Positions 1 to 7,206 of a stretch of 7,238 nt of DNA are shown piece by piece; positions within the stretch are counted from its first letter, which is position 1, and each line of letters begins with the position of its first letter. The position numbers and the translations under genes are program-made. This stretch comes from CBDBLK01 sp965215445 (GTDB lineage: Bacteria > Bdellovibrionota > Bacteriovoracia > Bacteriovoracales > Bacteriovoracaceae): contig CBDCDT010000001.1 in the NCBI GenBank assembly GCA_965215445.1, positions 1 to 7,238 of the forward strand, read 5' to 3'. The notes beneath the pieces are model-generated. The model saw only the letters and a list, made by a program, of their open reading frames with translations. It was not told the DNA's origin and did not search any database.

Positions 1-14
1 CTAAAACCCTCCCA

Positions 15-438
15 ATGAAAAAAATAAAACCTCTTTTGCCTTCTCTTTTGGCCATCCTTGAGCTTGGCCTTGCCGGACTACGCCTGTGTCAATAACGCCC
101 GCTATACATTGGAAAATCGCATCCAAAAAAATATTATTAATCTCTCAAGGCCAGATTTTAGACATGCCGTCAGGGAATATATTCACGAGGGAAAATTGCT
201 GTATTCAGAACACGCTCGAGCACGCATGGATGAGCGGGTGATTAGCGAAAAAGATGTGGAATATGCTCTACGCCATCCGGGTAGAATAGAACACAGAGTT
301 TTGTACGACCGTCCCTCAAACCCCAACGAATACACCGTTATGGGACTCACAAAAAACAGAAACAGGTTGCGCATCGGCATTGCCTTTGAGTATCAGGACG
401 GAGGAAGACTGGTTGTCGTCACTGTCATCAGACCATGA
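15..438 (+). CDS. Array gene 1: exported single-module DUF4258-like protein, frame-disrupted in the signal peptide
   Basis: Function unknown. The uninterrupted reading frame runs from a TTG at 58 to the TGA at 436-438 (126 codons), but that start lies inside a signal peptide. The ATG at 15 opens a lysine-rich hydrophobic leader in another frame, which stops at 93. Dropping one base near the T-run at 34-37 joins them into about 140 residues: MKKIKPLCLLFWPSLSLALP, then DYAC. This matches the leaders of the downstream paralogues (LLFWPVLCLG). One module follows, with the helix SRPDFRHAVREYIHEGK, the core YSEHARARMDERVISEKDVE and the strand RLVVVTVIRP. It resembles DUF4258, and it is one of the few copies keeping the core histidine (EHARARM). 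The stop overlaps the next start as ATGA. The upstream context is cut off after 14 bases. The module call is fairly sure; the frame repair is inferred from paralogues. Confidence 0.72.
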
Positions 439-1986
439 TAAAAAAAATTCTCCTTCTCCTTTTTTTTTTGGCCTTGTCTGTGCTTTGGTGAGCAAGTCTC
501 TTGCATCTCCGATTCCCGTTCCCTATTAAAAGACAGCTTGTCCAGCGAAGATTTCATCTACATTGCAGGAGATATGATTGATCAGGAAAAGATGGTTTAT
601 TTCTCTCCTGCTCAAATGGCCATGCGCGAGAAGGGAATTGCCGAAAGTGATATTGAATATGCCCTACGCCATCCGATCAAAGTGGAAGGCCGCTCTTTTG
701 CCCCCAATAAATACAATATTGAGGGACTCGACAAAGACGGGAACAAGCTGCGCATAGGGGTTTCTCTGGAGGCCGAAAGGGGAGGGCGATTGGTGGTGGT
801 TACGCTGACCCAGACCTTGTCGAATAAACAGATGCCGGCGCTCAACGCCTATTTATCAAAAGAAGACTTTGCCTACGTTGCAGGAAATATGATTTCCGAG
901 GGGAAAATCATCTATTCTCCTCGCGTTCAAAATTATATGGATGAGCGAGCGATGACCAAAAATAATCTTGAGTACGTTCTCGGCCATCCGGTCAAAGTAG
1001 AAAATAGGGCCGCACCTGGCCGCTCCCATGGCCTTAGTGAGTACAAGATTGAGGGATTGGACAAAGAGGGAAACCGGGTGCGGATGGGAGTTTCCCTACA
1101 TTCTCAAGAGGGGGGGCGACTGATTGTGGCCACAGTCGGGCAAACTCTCTTAAACGAACGCGTGCCCGTATCGAGAGGAGCTTACAGAAACTTTGTGAAA
1201 GGATATATTCAGGAGGGAAAGGGAATTACTTATACCAGACACGCCCGAGAGCGTATGCGTGAGCAGATGATTGCCAAAGACGATGTCAAACATGCACTGG
1301 AGCACGCAAACAAAGTGGGGAATCTTACTCACACTTCCGGCCCCTATATGATGGGAGAGGCGCGGGATGGAAGGCCGTTGCGGGTGGGAATTTCTTTTAA
1401 TTCCCAGGAGGGAAAAAGATTGGTGGTGGTCACGGTGGCGCATTTTGTAAAGACCGATGCGGGGCCGGAGCAGGGAAAAATCATTTATTCCGATTACGCT
1501 CGAAAACGCATGATTGAGCGGACAGTTAGCGAGAGCGACGTTGAATATGCTTTACGTCATCCCATTAAAGTGGGAAAAAAATATGTTATGGGATTGACCA
1601 AAAATGGAAAGCAACTACACATAGGGATTTCTTCCGAATCCTGGGAAGGGGAACGACTCGTCGTCGTAACCGTGGCCCGCCCGTTGCTGGACACTCTGTC
1701 GATGGCGGATTTTAAATCCATGGTGAGGGATAAGATTGTTCAGCAAAAGACCGTTTACTCGCAAAATGCTCTCAAACTTATGCAAGAAAATTTGGTTCTC
1801 CCAAAGGATATTGAGCGCGTCTTGCTAGGCCCGTTCGATATTAAAAAAGAAAACATGCTGCCGGAGCGGCCTTCCGGCCTTGACGAATACACCATCGTTG
1901 AGCTGAATCAACAGGACAAAATGGCCGTCGGAATTGCCTTTAACAACTTGCACGAAATGACTATTACCGGGGTGTGGAGGAGGTAA
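435..1986 (+). CDS. Array gene 2: exported protein with five tandem DUF4258-like modules, frame-disrupted at a T10 tract
   Basis: Function unknown. The long open frame is 538-1986 (482 codons from a TTG), but that TTG falls just after a signal peptide encoded in another frame. The ATG at 435 overlaps the previous stop (ATGA) and encodes MIKKILLLLFFLALSVLW before a TGA at 489. Removing one T from the ten-T run at 460-469 gives MIKKILLLLFFWPCLCFGEQ, then VSC, and joins the long frame, for 516 residues in all. In numbering from 538 the modules are A 1-100, B 106-210, C 211-305, D 312-384 and E 387-482. C has the best core (HARERM). D lacks the N-terminal D-F helix. E is degenerate (ALKLMQENLVLPKDIERVLL). 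The only cysteine in the predicted mature chain lies near its start. The 10-T run could vary in length or cause transcriptional slippage, or it may be a miscount. Confidence 0.75.
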
Positions 1987-2016
1987 CCCCTCGAAATTTC
2001 AGGTAAAAATAAATAC

Positions 2017-2045
2017 TAGACTTTTTTGTTTTGATTTGTTACAAA
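2017..2045 (+). promoter_or_regulatory. Candidate sigma70-type promoter for array genes 3-5
   Basis: The 87-base gap between genes 2 and 3 is the only sizeable gap in the array. It holds TAGACT (2017-2022), a 17-base spacer and TACAAA (2040-2045), preceded by a TG at 2037-2038 as in extended -10 elements. A start near 2052 would leave a leader of about 22 bases before the ATG at 2074. The ribosome site is weak: GGGAA lies about 9-10 bases upstream of that ATG. The call rests on consensus matching only. No convincing terminator is seen in the gap. Confidence 0.33.
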
Positions 2046-2073
2046 TGCCAAAAATGAATGGGAATTTGCAGCA

Positions 2074-3060
2074 ATGAAAAAGATTCACTTCCTCTCACTA
2101 CTTCTCTTTTGGCCGGTTTTGTGCCTGGGCGCTGACGAGAACTGCACTTCTCATTCCCGCACTCTCTTGTCGAAAGAGGACTTCGCCTACATTGCGGGAG
2201 ATATGATTTCCGAGGGGAGAATTGTTTATTCTCCCTTGGCCCAATATTATATGGATGAACACAGGGTGAGCAAAACCGATCTTGAGTATACTCTGCGCTA
2301 TCCGGCCAAAATATTGCCCCGAGAAGACTCCAATGAGTACAATATTATAGGATTGCCCAACCGAGATGAAAGTCTGTTGCGCCTGAGGGTTTTTCTCGAT
2401 GGGCAAGGCAAAGGTCAACTGCTTGTCAGCATGGTGAAACGTCTTTTTCCGGAAGATCGAATACCCCTGTCGAGAGCGGATTTCATACCCTTTATCAGCG
2501 ACTCTATTGCGCAGAGAAGACTCGTTTATTCTGCTCATACCCAGAAGCGTATGAAAGAGCACGAGATTAGTCGGAATGATATTGAGCACGTTCTCAAGAA
2601 TCCAAAACAAGTGGGAAGTAAAAATACACAAAATTATGGCCTTGGCGATACGGTTTATATTATGGGAGAAGGCGCAGATAAAACCCAATTACAGATAGGA
2701 CTCAGCTTAGTAGAAAAAGGACGTATTTTTGTAACCTCTGCAGTTCGCACTTTAGAGGATCAAATACCCCTGTTGAGAGAAGATTTCATGCATTTTATGA
2801 GAAATTATACTGGTGCGGGAAAAAAAATTGTGTATACTCAATTCACACGAAATTACATGAATAAATTGGTTCTTACGGAGAGAGATATGAAACACATTCT
2901 CGAATATCCAATCAAAATAGAAAAAAAAGCTGGCCGCGATGGTTATCATGTTATAGGACGAAGCACAAACGGAGAAAAGTTGTTGCGAGTATTGATTATT
3001 TTCGACAGCAACGAAGAAATTGTTGTTCTTGCCGTGGGTACGCCCTTTTCTACAAGATGA
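2074..3060 (+). CDS. Array gene 3: exported protein with three tandem DUF4258-like modules (intact)
   Basis: Function unknown. This is the only undamaged array member, at 328 residues. Residues 1-19 form a Sec signal peptide (MKKIHFLSLLLFWPVLCLG), so export is expected. The lipobox consensus is not met. Residue 24 is a cysteine and the only one in the predicted mature chain; paralogues have it at 23-24. The modules are A 31-125, B 130-228 and C 231-323. Each has an N-terminal helix (L-x-x-x-D-F), the core Y-x-x-x-x-x-x-x-M-x-E-x-x-x-x-x-x-D-[IL]-E-x-x-L-x-x-P, a Y-x-[IV]-x-G strand and a hydrophobic final strand. Module B keeps a histidine at the core (SAHTQKRMKEHEIS); A and C have lost it. 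The ATG is preceded by a candidate promoter. The TGA at 3058-3060 overlaps an ATG at 3057 that begins gene 4. It is about 90% identical in protein to gene 4 through modules B and C. Confidence 0.85.
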   Translation: MKKIHFLSLLLFWPVLCLGADENCTSHSRTLLSKEDFAYIAGDMISEGRIVYSPLAQYYMDEHRVSKTDLEYTLRYPAKILPREDSNEYNIIGLPNRDESLLRLRVFLDGQGKGQLLVSMVKRLFPEDRIPLSRADFIPFISDSIAQRRLVYSAHTQKRMKEHEISRNDIEHVLKNPKQVGSKNTQNYGLGDTVYIMGEGADKTQLQIGLSLVEKGRIFVTSAVRTLEDQIPLLREDFMHFMRNYTGAGKKIVYTQFTRNYMNKLVLTERDMKHILEYPIKIEKKAGRDGYHVIGRSTNGEKLLRVLIIFDSNEEIVVLAVGTPFSTR

Positions 3061-4057
3061 CGACCATGAAAAATAGATATTTCCTCTCACTACTTCTCTT
3101 CTGGCCGGTTTTGTTGTCTAGGCGGTGAAGGCGGTTGCGCTTCCAGTTCCCGCACTCTCTTATCCAAAGAAGATTTTGCCTACATTGCAGGAGATATGAT
3201 TTCCGAAGGGGAGAATTGTTTATTCTCCCTTGGCCCAAGATTATATGGATGAACACAGGGTGAGCAAAACCGATCTTGAGTATACTCTGCGCTATCCGGC
3301 CAAAAATATTGCCCCGAGAAGACTCCAATGAGTACAATATTATAGGATTGTCCAACCGGGATGAAAGTCTGTTGCGCCTGAGGGTTTTTCTCGATGGGCA
3401 AGGCAAAAATCAACTGCTTGTCAACATGGTGAAACGTCTTTTTCCGGAAGATCAAATACCCCTGTCGAAGGCGGATTTCATACCCTTTATCAGTGATTCT
3501 ATTGCGCAGGGAATACTCGTTTATTCTGCGCGTACCCAGAAGCGTATGGAAGAGTACAAGATTAGTAAGAATGATATTGAACACGCTCTCAAGAACCCAG
3601 CACAAGTGGGAAGTAAAACCACGCAAAATTATGGTCTTGGCGATACGGTCTATATTATGGGAGAAGGCGCAGGTAAAACCCAATTACAGATAGGACTTAG
3701 CTTAATAGAAAAAAGACGTATTTTTGTAACCTCTGTAGTTCGCACTTTAGAGGATCGAATACCCCTGTTGAGAGAAGATTTCATGCATTTTGTGAGAAAT
3801 TATACTGGTGCGGGAAAAAAAATTATGTATACTCAATTCACACGAAATTACATGAATAAATTGGTTCTTACAGAGAGAGATATTAAACACATTCTCGAAT
3901 ATCCAATCAAAATAGAAAAAAAAACCTGGCCGCGATGGATATCATATTACAGGACGAAGCTGCAAACGGAGAAGCGTTGTTGCGAGTGTTGATTATTTTC
4001 ACCAGCGACGAAGAAATTGTTGTGATTGCCGTGGGTAGGCCCTCTGCTGTAAAATGA
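3057..4057 (+). pseudogene. Array gene 4: three-module DUF4258-like exported protein, five single-base frameshifts
   Basis: A near copy of gene 3 that cannot be read in one frame. Possible starts are the ATG at 3057, overlapping the previous stop, and the in-frame ATG at 3066, which matches the gene 3 start. Aligned to gene 3, one extra base is found at each of: 3111-3117 (TTGTTGT, in the leader), the G-run 3208-3211, the A-run 3302-3306, the A9 run 3916-3924, and about 3958-3965 (AGCTGCAA). Correcting all five gives 987 bases, the same as gene 3, a leader ending VLCLGGEGGCAS and a stop at 4055-4057. The longest open stretch, 3276-3992, holds most of module A, all of B (core ARTQKRMEEYKISKNDIEHA) and most of C. 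No nonsense substitutions are seen. It is either a young pseudogene or an intact gene with sequence errors; the second looks at least as likely. Confidence 0.7.
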
Positions 4058-5044
4058 CCACCATGAAAAATAGGTATTTCCTCTCACTACTTCTCTTCTG
4101 GCCGGTTTTGTGCCTGGGCGGCGAAGGCGGTTGCGCTTCTTTTGCCCGTACTCTCTTGCCAACAGAAGACTTCGCCTACGTTGTGAAAGAAGTCATTTCC
4201 GAGGGGGAAATTGTTTATTCTTCGAGCGTTCAAAGACAGATGGATGAATATGAGACAACCGAGAACGATATTAAATATATGCTACTTTACCCCGGCCGAA
4301 GTCACAAAAAACCGTTTTGATGGCATCACCAGTGAATACAATATTACAGGATTGCCCGATAAAGATGGAAATCAATTGGAGATGTGGGTTTCTTTTGAGG
4401 CCCAAAGAAAAGGGCAACTCACCGTTGATAGTGTAGTGCCTTCTTTTATGAAAAATAAAATACCCTTATCAAAGGCGGCCTTCATGCGTTTTATAAATAA
4501 CTATCTCGACCAGAAAAAATTGATCTATACCATTCGTACCCGGAAGCGCATGAGTGAACAAAATGTTAACAGGAGTGATATTGAGCACGCTCTCAAGAAT
4601 CCAAGAAAAGTGGGAGATGGAGTTGCGCAAAAACATGCCCCGGGCAATGTGGTATATCTAAGAGGAGAGACTGCTAATAAAAACCTGTTACATTTAGGGA
4701 TTTCTTTAGAAAAACAAGGGAAGATTGCCGTAACTACTGTAGGCCGTATTTTGAATAATCAAATACCACTACCAAGAAAAGATTTCATACGCTTTGTAAG
4801 TGATTATATTGCTACGGGAAAAGGAATCGTTTACACCCGATTTCGCACGCAAACGGCATGGATGATTTGGCCCTTACTGATGAAGATATTAAACACATCT
4901 TTAAGCATCCGATCCGAATAAAAAAGAAACCCAACGGCAACGGACACCACGTTTTAGGAAAGGCCGTGAATGGAGAAAGGCCGCTGCGGTTTGGTAATTG
5001 CTTTCGACGAAAAAATTATTGTGATCACCGTAGATATATTTTGA
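4054..5044 (+). pseudogene. Array gene 5: three-module DUF4258-like exported protein, four single-base frameshifts
   Basis: The last array member and the most diverged of the three-module copies. The ATG at 4054 overlaps the gene 4 stop (ATGA); an in-frame ATG at 4063 matches the gene 3 and 4 starts. The leader MKNRYFLSLLLFWPVLCLG is intact and is followed by GEGGC, with the conserved cysteine at residue 24 counting from 4063. Extra bases are inferred at the C-run 4290-4293, the T-run 4841-4843, GG 4855-4856 and GG 4993-4994. With these removed the gene is 978 bases, or 325 residues, ending at the TGA 5042-5044. The repaired third-module core reads YTRFARKRMDDLALTDEDIK and the C-terminus reads FVIAFDEKIIVITVDIF, both matching the family. 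It ends 14 bases from the end of the convergent recombinase gene. Confidence 0.68.
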
Positions 5045-5058
5045 ATAGGGATGAGGGC

Positions 5059-6059
5059 CTATGGCGCCTGCCCCCTGCCAATTCCAATTTGATCAATATA
5101 GGTTTGAGTGACTTTGGCGTCGGTGTGGTTGAGATAGTCCCTGACATAGAGCAAGTCTTTGGTTTTTTGGTAGAGGGCGGTGGGCGCAGCCCTTGCGAAA
5201 AGAGTGCGGCCCAAGTTTGGGATTTAATTCCGCCTTCCTCAAAAGGTGCTTGATCCTTTTGGAAAGTCCGCGCGGTGAAAGATGTTTGCCTTTGCGCCCC
5301 GGAAAAAGGGGGGCATCCTCTGCATTTTCTTTGTGCGCCCGCTCGATATAGGCCCGCCACATGGAGACAATTAATGCTCCTCTCCAAAGTTTGAGACGGT
5401 GGCGCTTGCCGCCCTTGCGCTCTAATTGCAAAATTCCCTGATTGCAGTCGAGCGCAGAAATTTTAAGGCCCGCCACTTCGGAAAGCCTCAGCCCTCCATA
5501 GTAGAGCAAGTGAATCAGCAGGCGGTCTTTTGGTCGCCAAGTCTTGTGATCCAATTTTTCCCAATCCTTGGGACTCAAAACCAGGGTCGGCTCAATATCA
5601 GTTTCCTTGACTTTGATTCGGTGCAAATTGGGGCGGATGGGGTTTTCCTTGAATTGGTTTTTAAAATAGGAACTCTCTACTAAAATAGTAAAGAAATTGT
5701 GCAGGCATGACATATTGGCGCCTGCGGCTGTTTGGCCCCAGACTGCTTTTTTTGAATTCCAGTTGGGGCAATTTGCGCCAAAAAGAAGTGAGGCGCACCC
5801 AGCGCACCCGCCAAGTTGTCACCGACCGAATTGGCCCGCCACCAATCATAAAGTGCTGGTATTCACTGATCATCTGTGGCCGCAAATGCTTGAGAGAAAG
5901 CCCATAGCGCTGCTGATACCAGCTCAAAAAGCGCCGCAAATCCTGCCTATAGTTGGTCAAAGTGTGTTCTGACTTGTTCTGAGAACTTAAAATTTGAAGG
6001 TAAAAGTCGAGGGCGAGACGGTATTCAGAGGCCAATTGCAAATCTTTTTTATCCATCAT
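5059..6059 (-). pseudogene. Tyrosine recombinase/integrase (XerC/D-like fold), two frameshifts
   Basis: Site-specific DNA recombinase of the phage-integrase family. The N-terminal SAM-like domain is read from 6059 (SEHTLTNYRQDLRRFLSWYQ). The catalytic domain is read in another frame (5093-5713). Extra bases at GG 5704-5705 and CCC 5190-5192 split it. Removing them gives 999 bases and 332 residues, a normal length, with a stop at 5059-5061. Catalytic residues in the repaired protein are Arg191 (GGLRLSEVAGL), a lysine at 215 or 218 (RKGGKRHR), His285-x-x-Arg288 (HSFRK), His311 (LNHTDAK) and Tyr320 (VTQTYI). The full R-K-H-R-H-Y set is present, so the enzyme would be active if the frame is real. 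The segment around residues 70-108 fits the family poorly and may hide further errors. Either of two adjacent ATG codons (6057-6059, 6054-6056) could start it, with no clear Shine-Dalgarno. No att or dif-like site was identified. Confidence 0.82.
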
Positions 6060-6092
6060 AAAGATTCTGGCCCATTTGTGCTACGATAAAAA

Positions 6093-6197
6093 GGATGGGA
6101 GACACTGCCTCATTCGAGGCAAGTGCCCGGCCACTAAAATGGCCATGGGAAAGGGGATCGCAACCGCCAGGATAACGGTTCCCCCTCTCTCCCACCC
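6093..6197. ncRNA. Compact multi-hairpin element, possible structured RNA of unknown class
   Basis: A stem of about 10 pairs with one mismatch (6093-6102 with 6188-6197) encloses three hairpins. These are CACT/GCCTC with GAGGC/AGTG at about 6103-6125, CCC-GGCCA with TGGCC-GGG at about 6126-6149, and GGGG/AACCG with CGGTT/CCCC at about 6153-6184. Such dense nested pairing in a non-coding gap suggests an RNA. The strand is undecided. On the plus strand an extended -10 (TGC-TACGAT, ending at 6087) would start transcription at the first base of the closing stem. On the minus strand TTAACT-16-GATAAA (6233-6206) would start it at the other end, and five Ts follow the closing stem (6092-6088) just before the recombinase gene. 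I do not recognise a known riboswitch or small RNA family. Folding was by eye. Confidence 0.4.
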
Positions 6198-6435
6198 TTA
6201 CTCTGTTTATCGGCATCCGAGCAATTCAGTTAATTTTTTTTAAAGCGGTCTTGGAACCCTTTTGGAGTTCTTGTGGAAAAGCTTTTTTGTGAGAAAAAAA
6301 GTTCCAATAATATTAAATTATAAGTATTTTTTAATCTATAAATACTTGAAAACACAAAAGACTATTAATTGATGCTTTGAGAAGCATCAAAATCTTCAAA
6401 AAAGTGCTATTTTGGGAAAATACTCGAACTTTGAT
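6198..6435. other. AT-rich non-coding gap with inverted repeats
   Basis: No gene is seen here. The stretch contains a T-run (6234-6241). It also has a long inverted repeat, TTGGAAC (6251-6257) with GTTCCAA (6301-6307), enclosing a second one, CTTTTTT (6282-6288) with AAAAAAG (6295-6301). A further pair is AAGTATTT (6322-6329) with AAATACTT (6340-6347). These could be hairpins or binding sites for dyad-recognising regulators; nothing chooses between these. Confidence 0.5.
6369..6390 (-). terminator. Perfect 9-bp hairpin downstream of the methyltransferase gene, weak terminator candidate
   Basis: TTGATGCTT (6369-6377), a four-base loop, then AAGCATCAA (6382-6390): a perfect stem about 45 bases after the methyltransferase stop on the minus strand. 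The tail on that strand (TTAATAGTCTTTTG) is only partly T-rich, so intrinsic termination is possible but not textbook. Confidence 0.35.
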
Positions 6436-7168
6436 TCAGCGCTGTTTGCTTCCAATAGCGACCACAGAAAGGCCGAGGGGGAATTTGGCAAAGTGTAGAA
6501 TATGAGATTCCAGGCCAAAAAGTGATTTTAAAAGAGAGTTTATTATGAACGCTGGATTTTTTTTCGTTCCCGACTGCCCTGCGCCCTGAATAAACCTATC
6601 CATCAAGCGTACCAGCAAGGCCGGAGGAAAGAGAAAGAAATTAAAATAAGATTGAAATTCAACCTTTAGGCCAGCACATTTCATTTTATTTGCCAGTTCA
6701 GATTTGAGGTAGCGGCGTTTATGATGCAATGTTTCATCGTGAGAAGACCACAAAAAACCAAAGGCCGGAACCGTAATGATCGCCTTGCCTCCTGGGCGCA
6801 GCCTTTGATGTATGAAGTCTAAAGCGGAGTTTTCCTCCTCAATATGTTCCAAAACATCCAGGGCGGCAATTAAGTCAAAATCTTCCAAATCGGTTTTGCT
6901 CGTGGTCGGCAGCGCCTTGCGAATAACTTTGACATTAAAATTTTCGGATAGATAATTGGCGGCAAAGGGATTGGGTTCCAGGGCCGTAACCGCCCCCCAT
7001 TTCTTTAAAAGAGGCAGGTTGGCACCCGTTCCCGCACCTACTTCGAGAACGCGATTGCCGGCGGGAACATATTTTTGGAGTAAAGAAGAAAGGATTTTTC
7101 TCCTTGCACAAAAACCACCAATGGGTTTGTTGCAATTTAATCATTTCTTGATAAGCTCGTAATTCCAT
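6436..7168 (-). pseudogene. Class I SAM-dependent methyltransferase, one frameshift
   Basis: Transfers a methyl group from S-adenosylmethionine; the substrate is unknown. The start is the ATG at 7166-7168, supported by a GGAG at 7174-7177, spaced six bases. The opening MELRAYQEMIKLQQTHWWF has the HWW(F/Y) signature often seen in methyltransferases near surface-glycan genes. An extra base in the A-run 7110-7114 (T-run on the coding strand) then breaks the frame. Removing one base gives 732 bases and 243 residues. The SAM-binding motif I is LEVGAGTGAN (41-50), followed by the acidic ALEPNP (62-67), ALDVLEHIEE (102-111) and the late strand LRPGGKAIITVPA (123-135). This fits the Methyltransf_23/11 type. 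The C-terminal half has the usual hydrophobic patch (SYFNFFLFPPALLVRL). The divergent neighbour may be a glycosyltransferase, which would suit a role in cell-envelope glycan or lipid modification, but that is inference. Confidence 0.85.
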
Positions 7169-7173
7169 TTTTT

Positions 7174-7177
7174 CTCC
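7174..7177 (-). promoter_or_regulatory. Shine-Dalgarno site of the methyltransferase gene
   Basis: GGAG on the minus strand, six bases from the ATG at 7166-7168. It settles that start over the out-of-frame ATG eleven bases further upstream. It is the clearest ribosome-binding site in the window. Confidence 0.6.
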
Positions 7178-7206
7178 ATGGTAATGGATTGATAAAGTAT
7201 TGTATT

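Larger units (their letters stand above)
2074..4057 (+). repeat. Tandem duplication of about 1 kb (array genes 3 and 4)
   Basis: Positions 2074-3060 and 3066-4057 are two copies of the same gene in tandem. They are 987 and 992 bases long. The five-base excess equals the five single-base insertions recognised in the second copy, so the copies are otherwise colinear. Long stretches are nearly identical, for example the leader, the first-module start at 2160-2300 against 3155-3295, and the third-module start at 2765-2900 against 3760-3895. Gene 5 (4063-5044) is a more diverged third unit that shares the leader almost base for base. This pattern fits recent unequal duplication, perhaps with gene conversion. 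Confidence 0.8.

Noticed and set aside
2074..2150. Lipoprotein signal peptide in the array proteins
   Set aside because: Neither the leader cysteine (PVLC) nor the later cysteine (DENC, EGGC, QVSC) has the L-x-x-C type context with a small residue before it, so type I cleavage is more likely.
2098..3683. Long minus-strand open frames opposite the array (2098-2688 and 3180-3683), which resemble each other
   Set aside because: They mirror the duplicated plus-strand genes 3 and 4, so their similarity follows from that duplication. The plus-strand frames carry the repeated family motifs and signal peptides.
5426..5972. Plus-strand open frames opposite the recombinase
   Set aside because: They lie over the catalytic and N-terminal domains of the minus-strand recombinase, whose motifs are clear; no motif or ribosome site supports the plus frames.
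6160..6180. Cobalamin-type riboswitch, from the GCCAGGA string at about 6165-6171
   Set aside because: The other conserved parts of that riboswitch are missing, and the string sits in the loop of a simple hairpin.
15..7168. Programmed +1 frameshifting as the reason for all the extra bases
   Set aside because: The sites share no slippery heptamer, stop-codon context or downstream structure that I can see; they share only short base runs in most cases.
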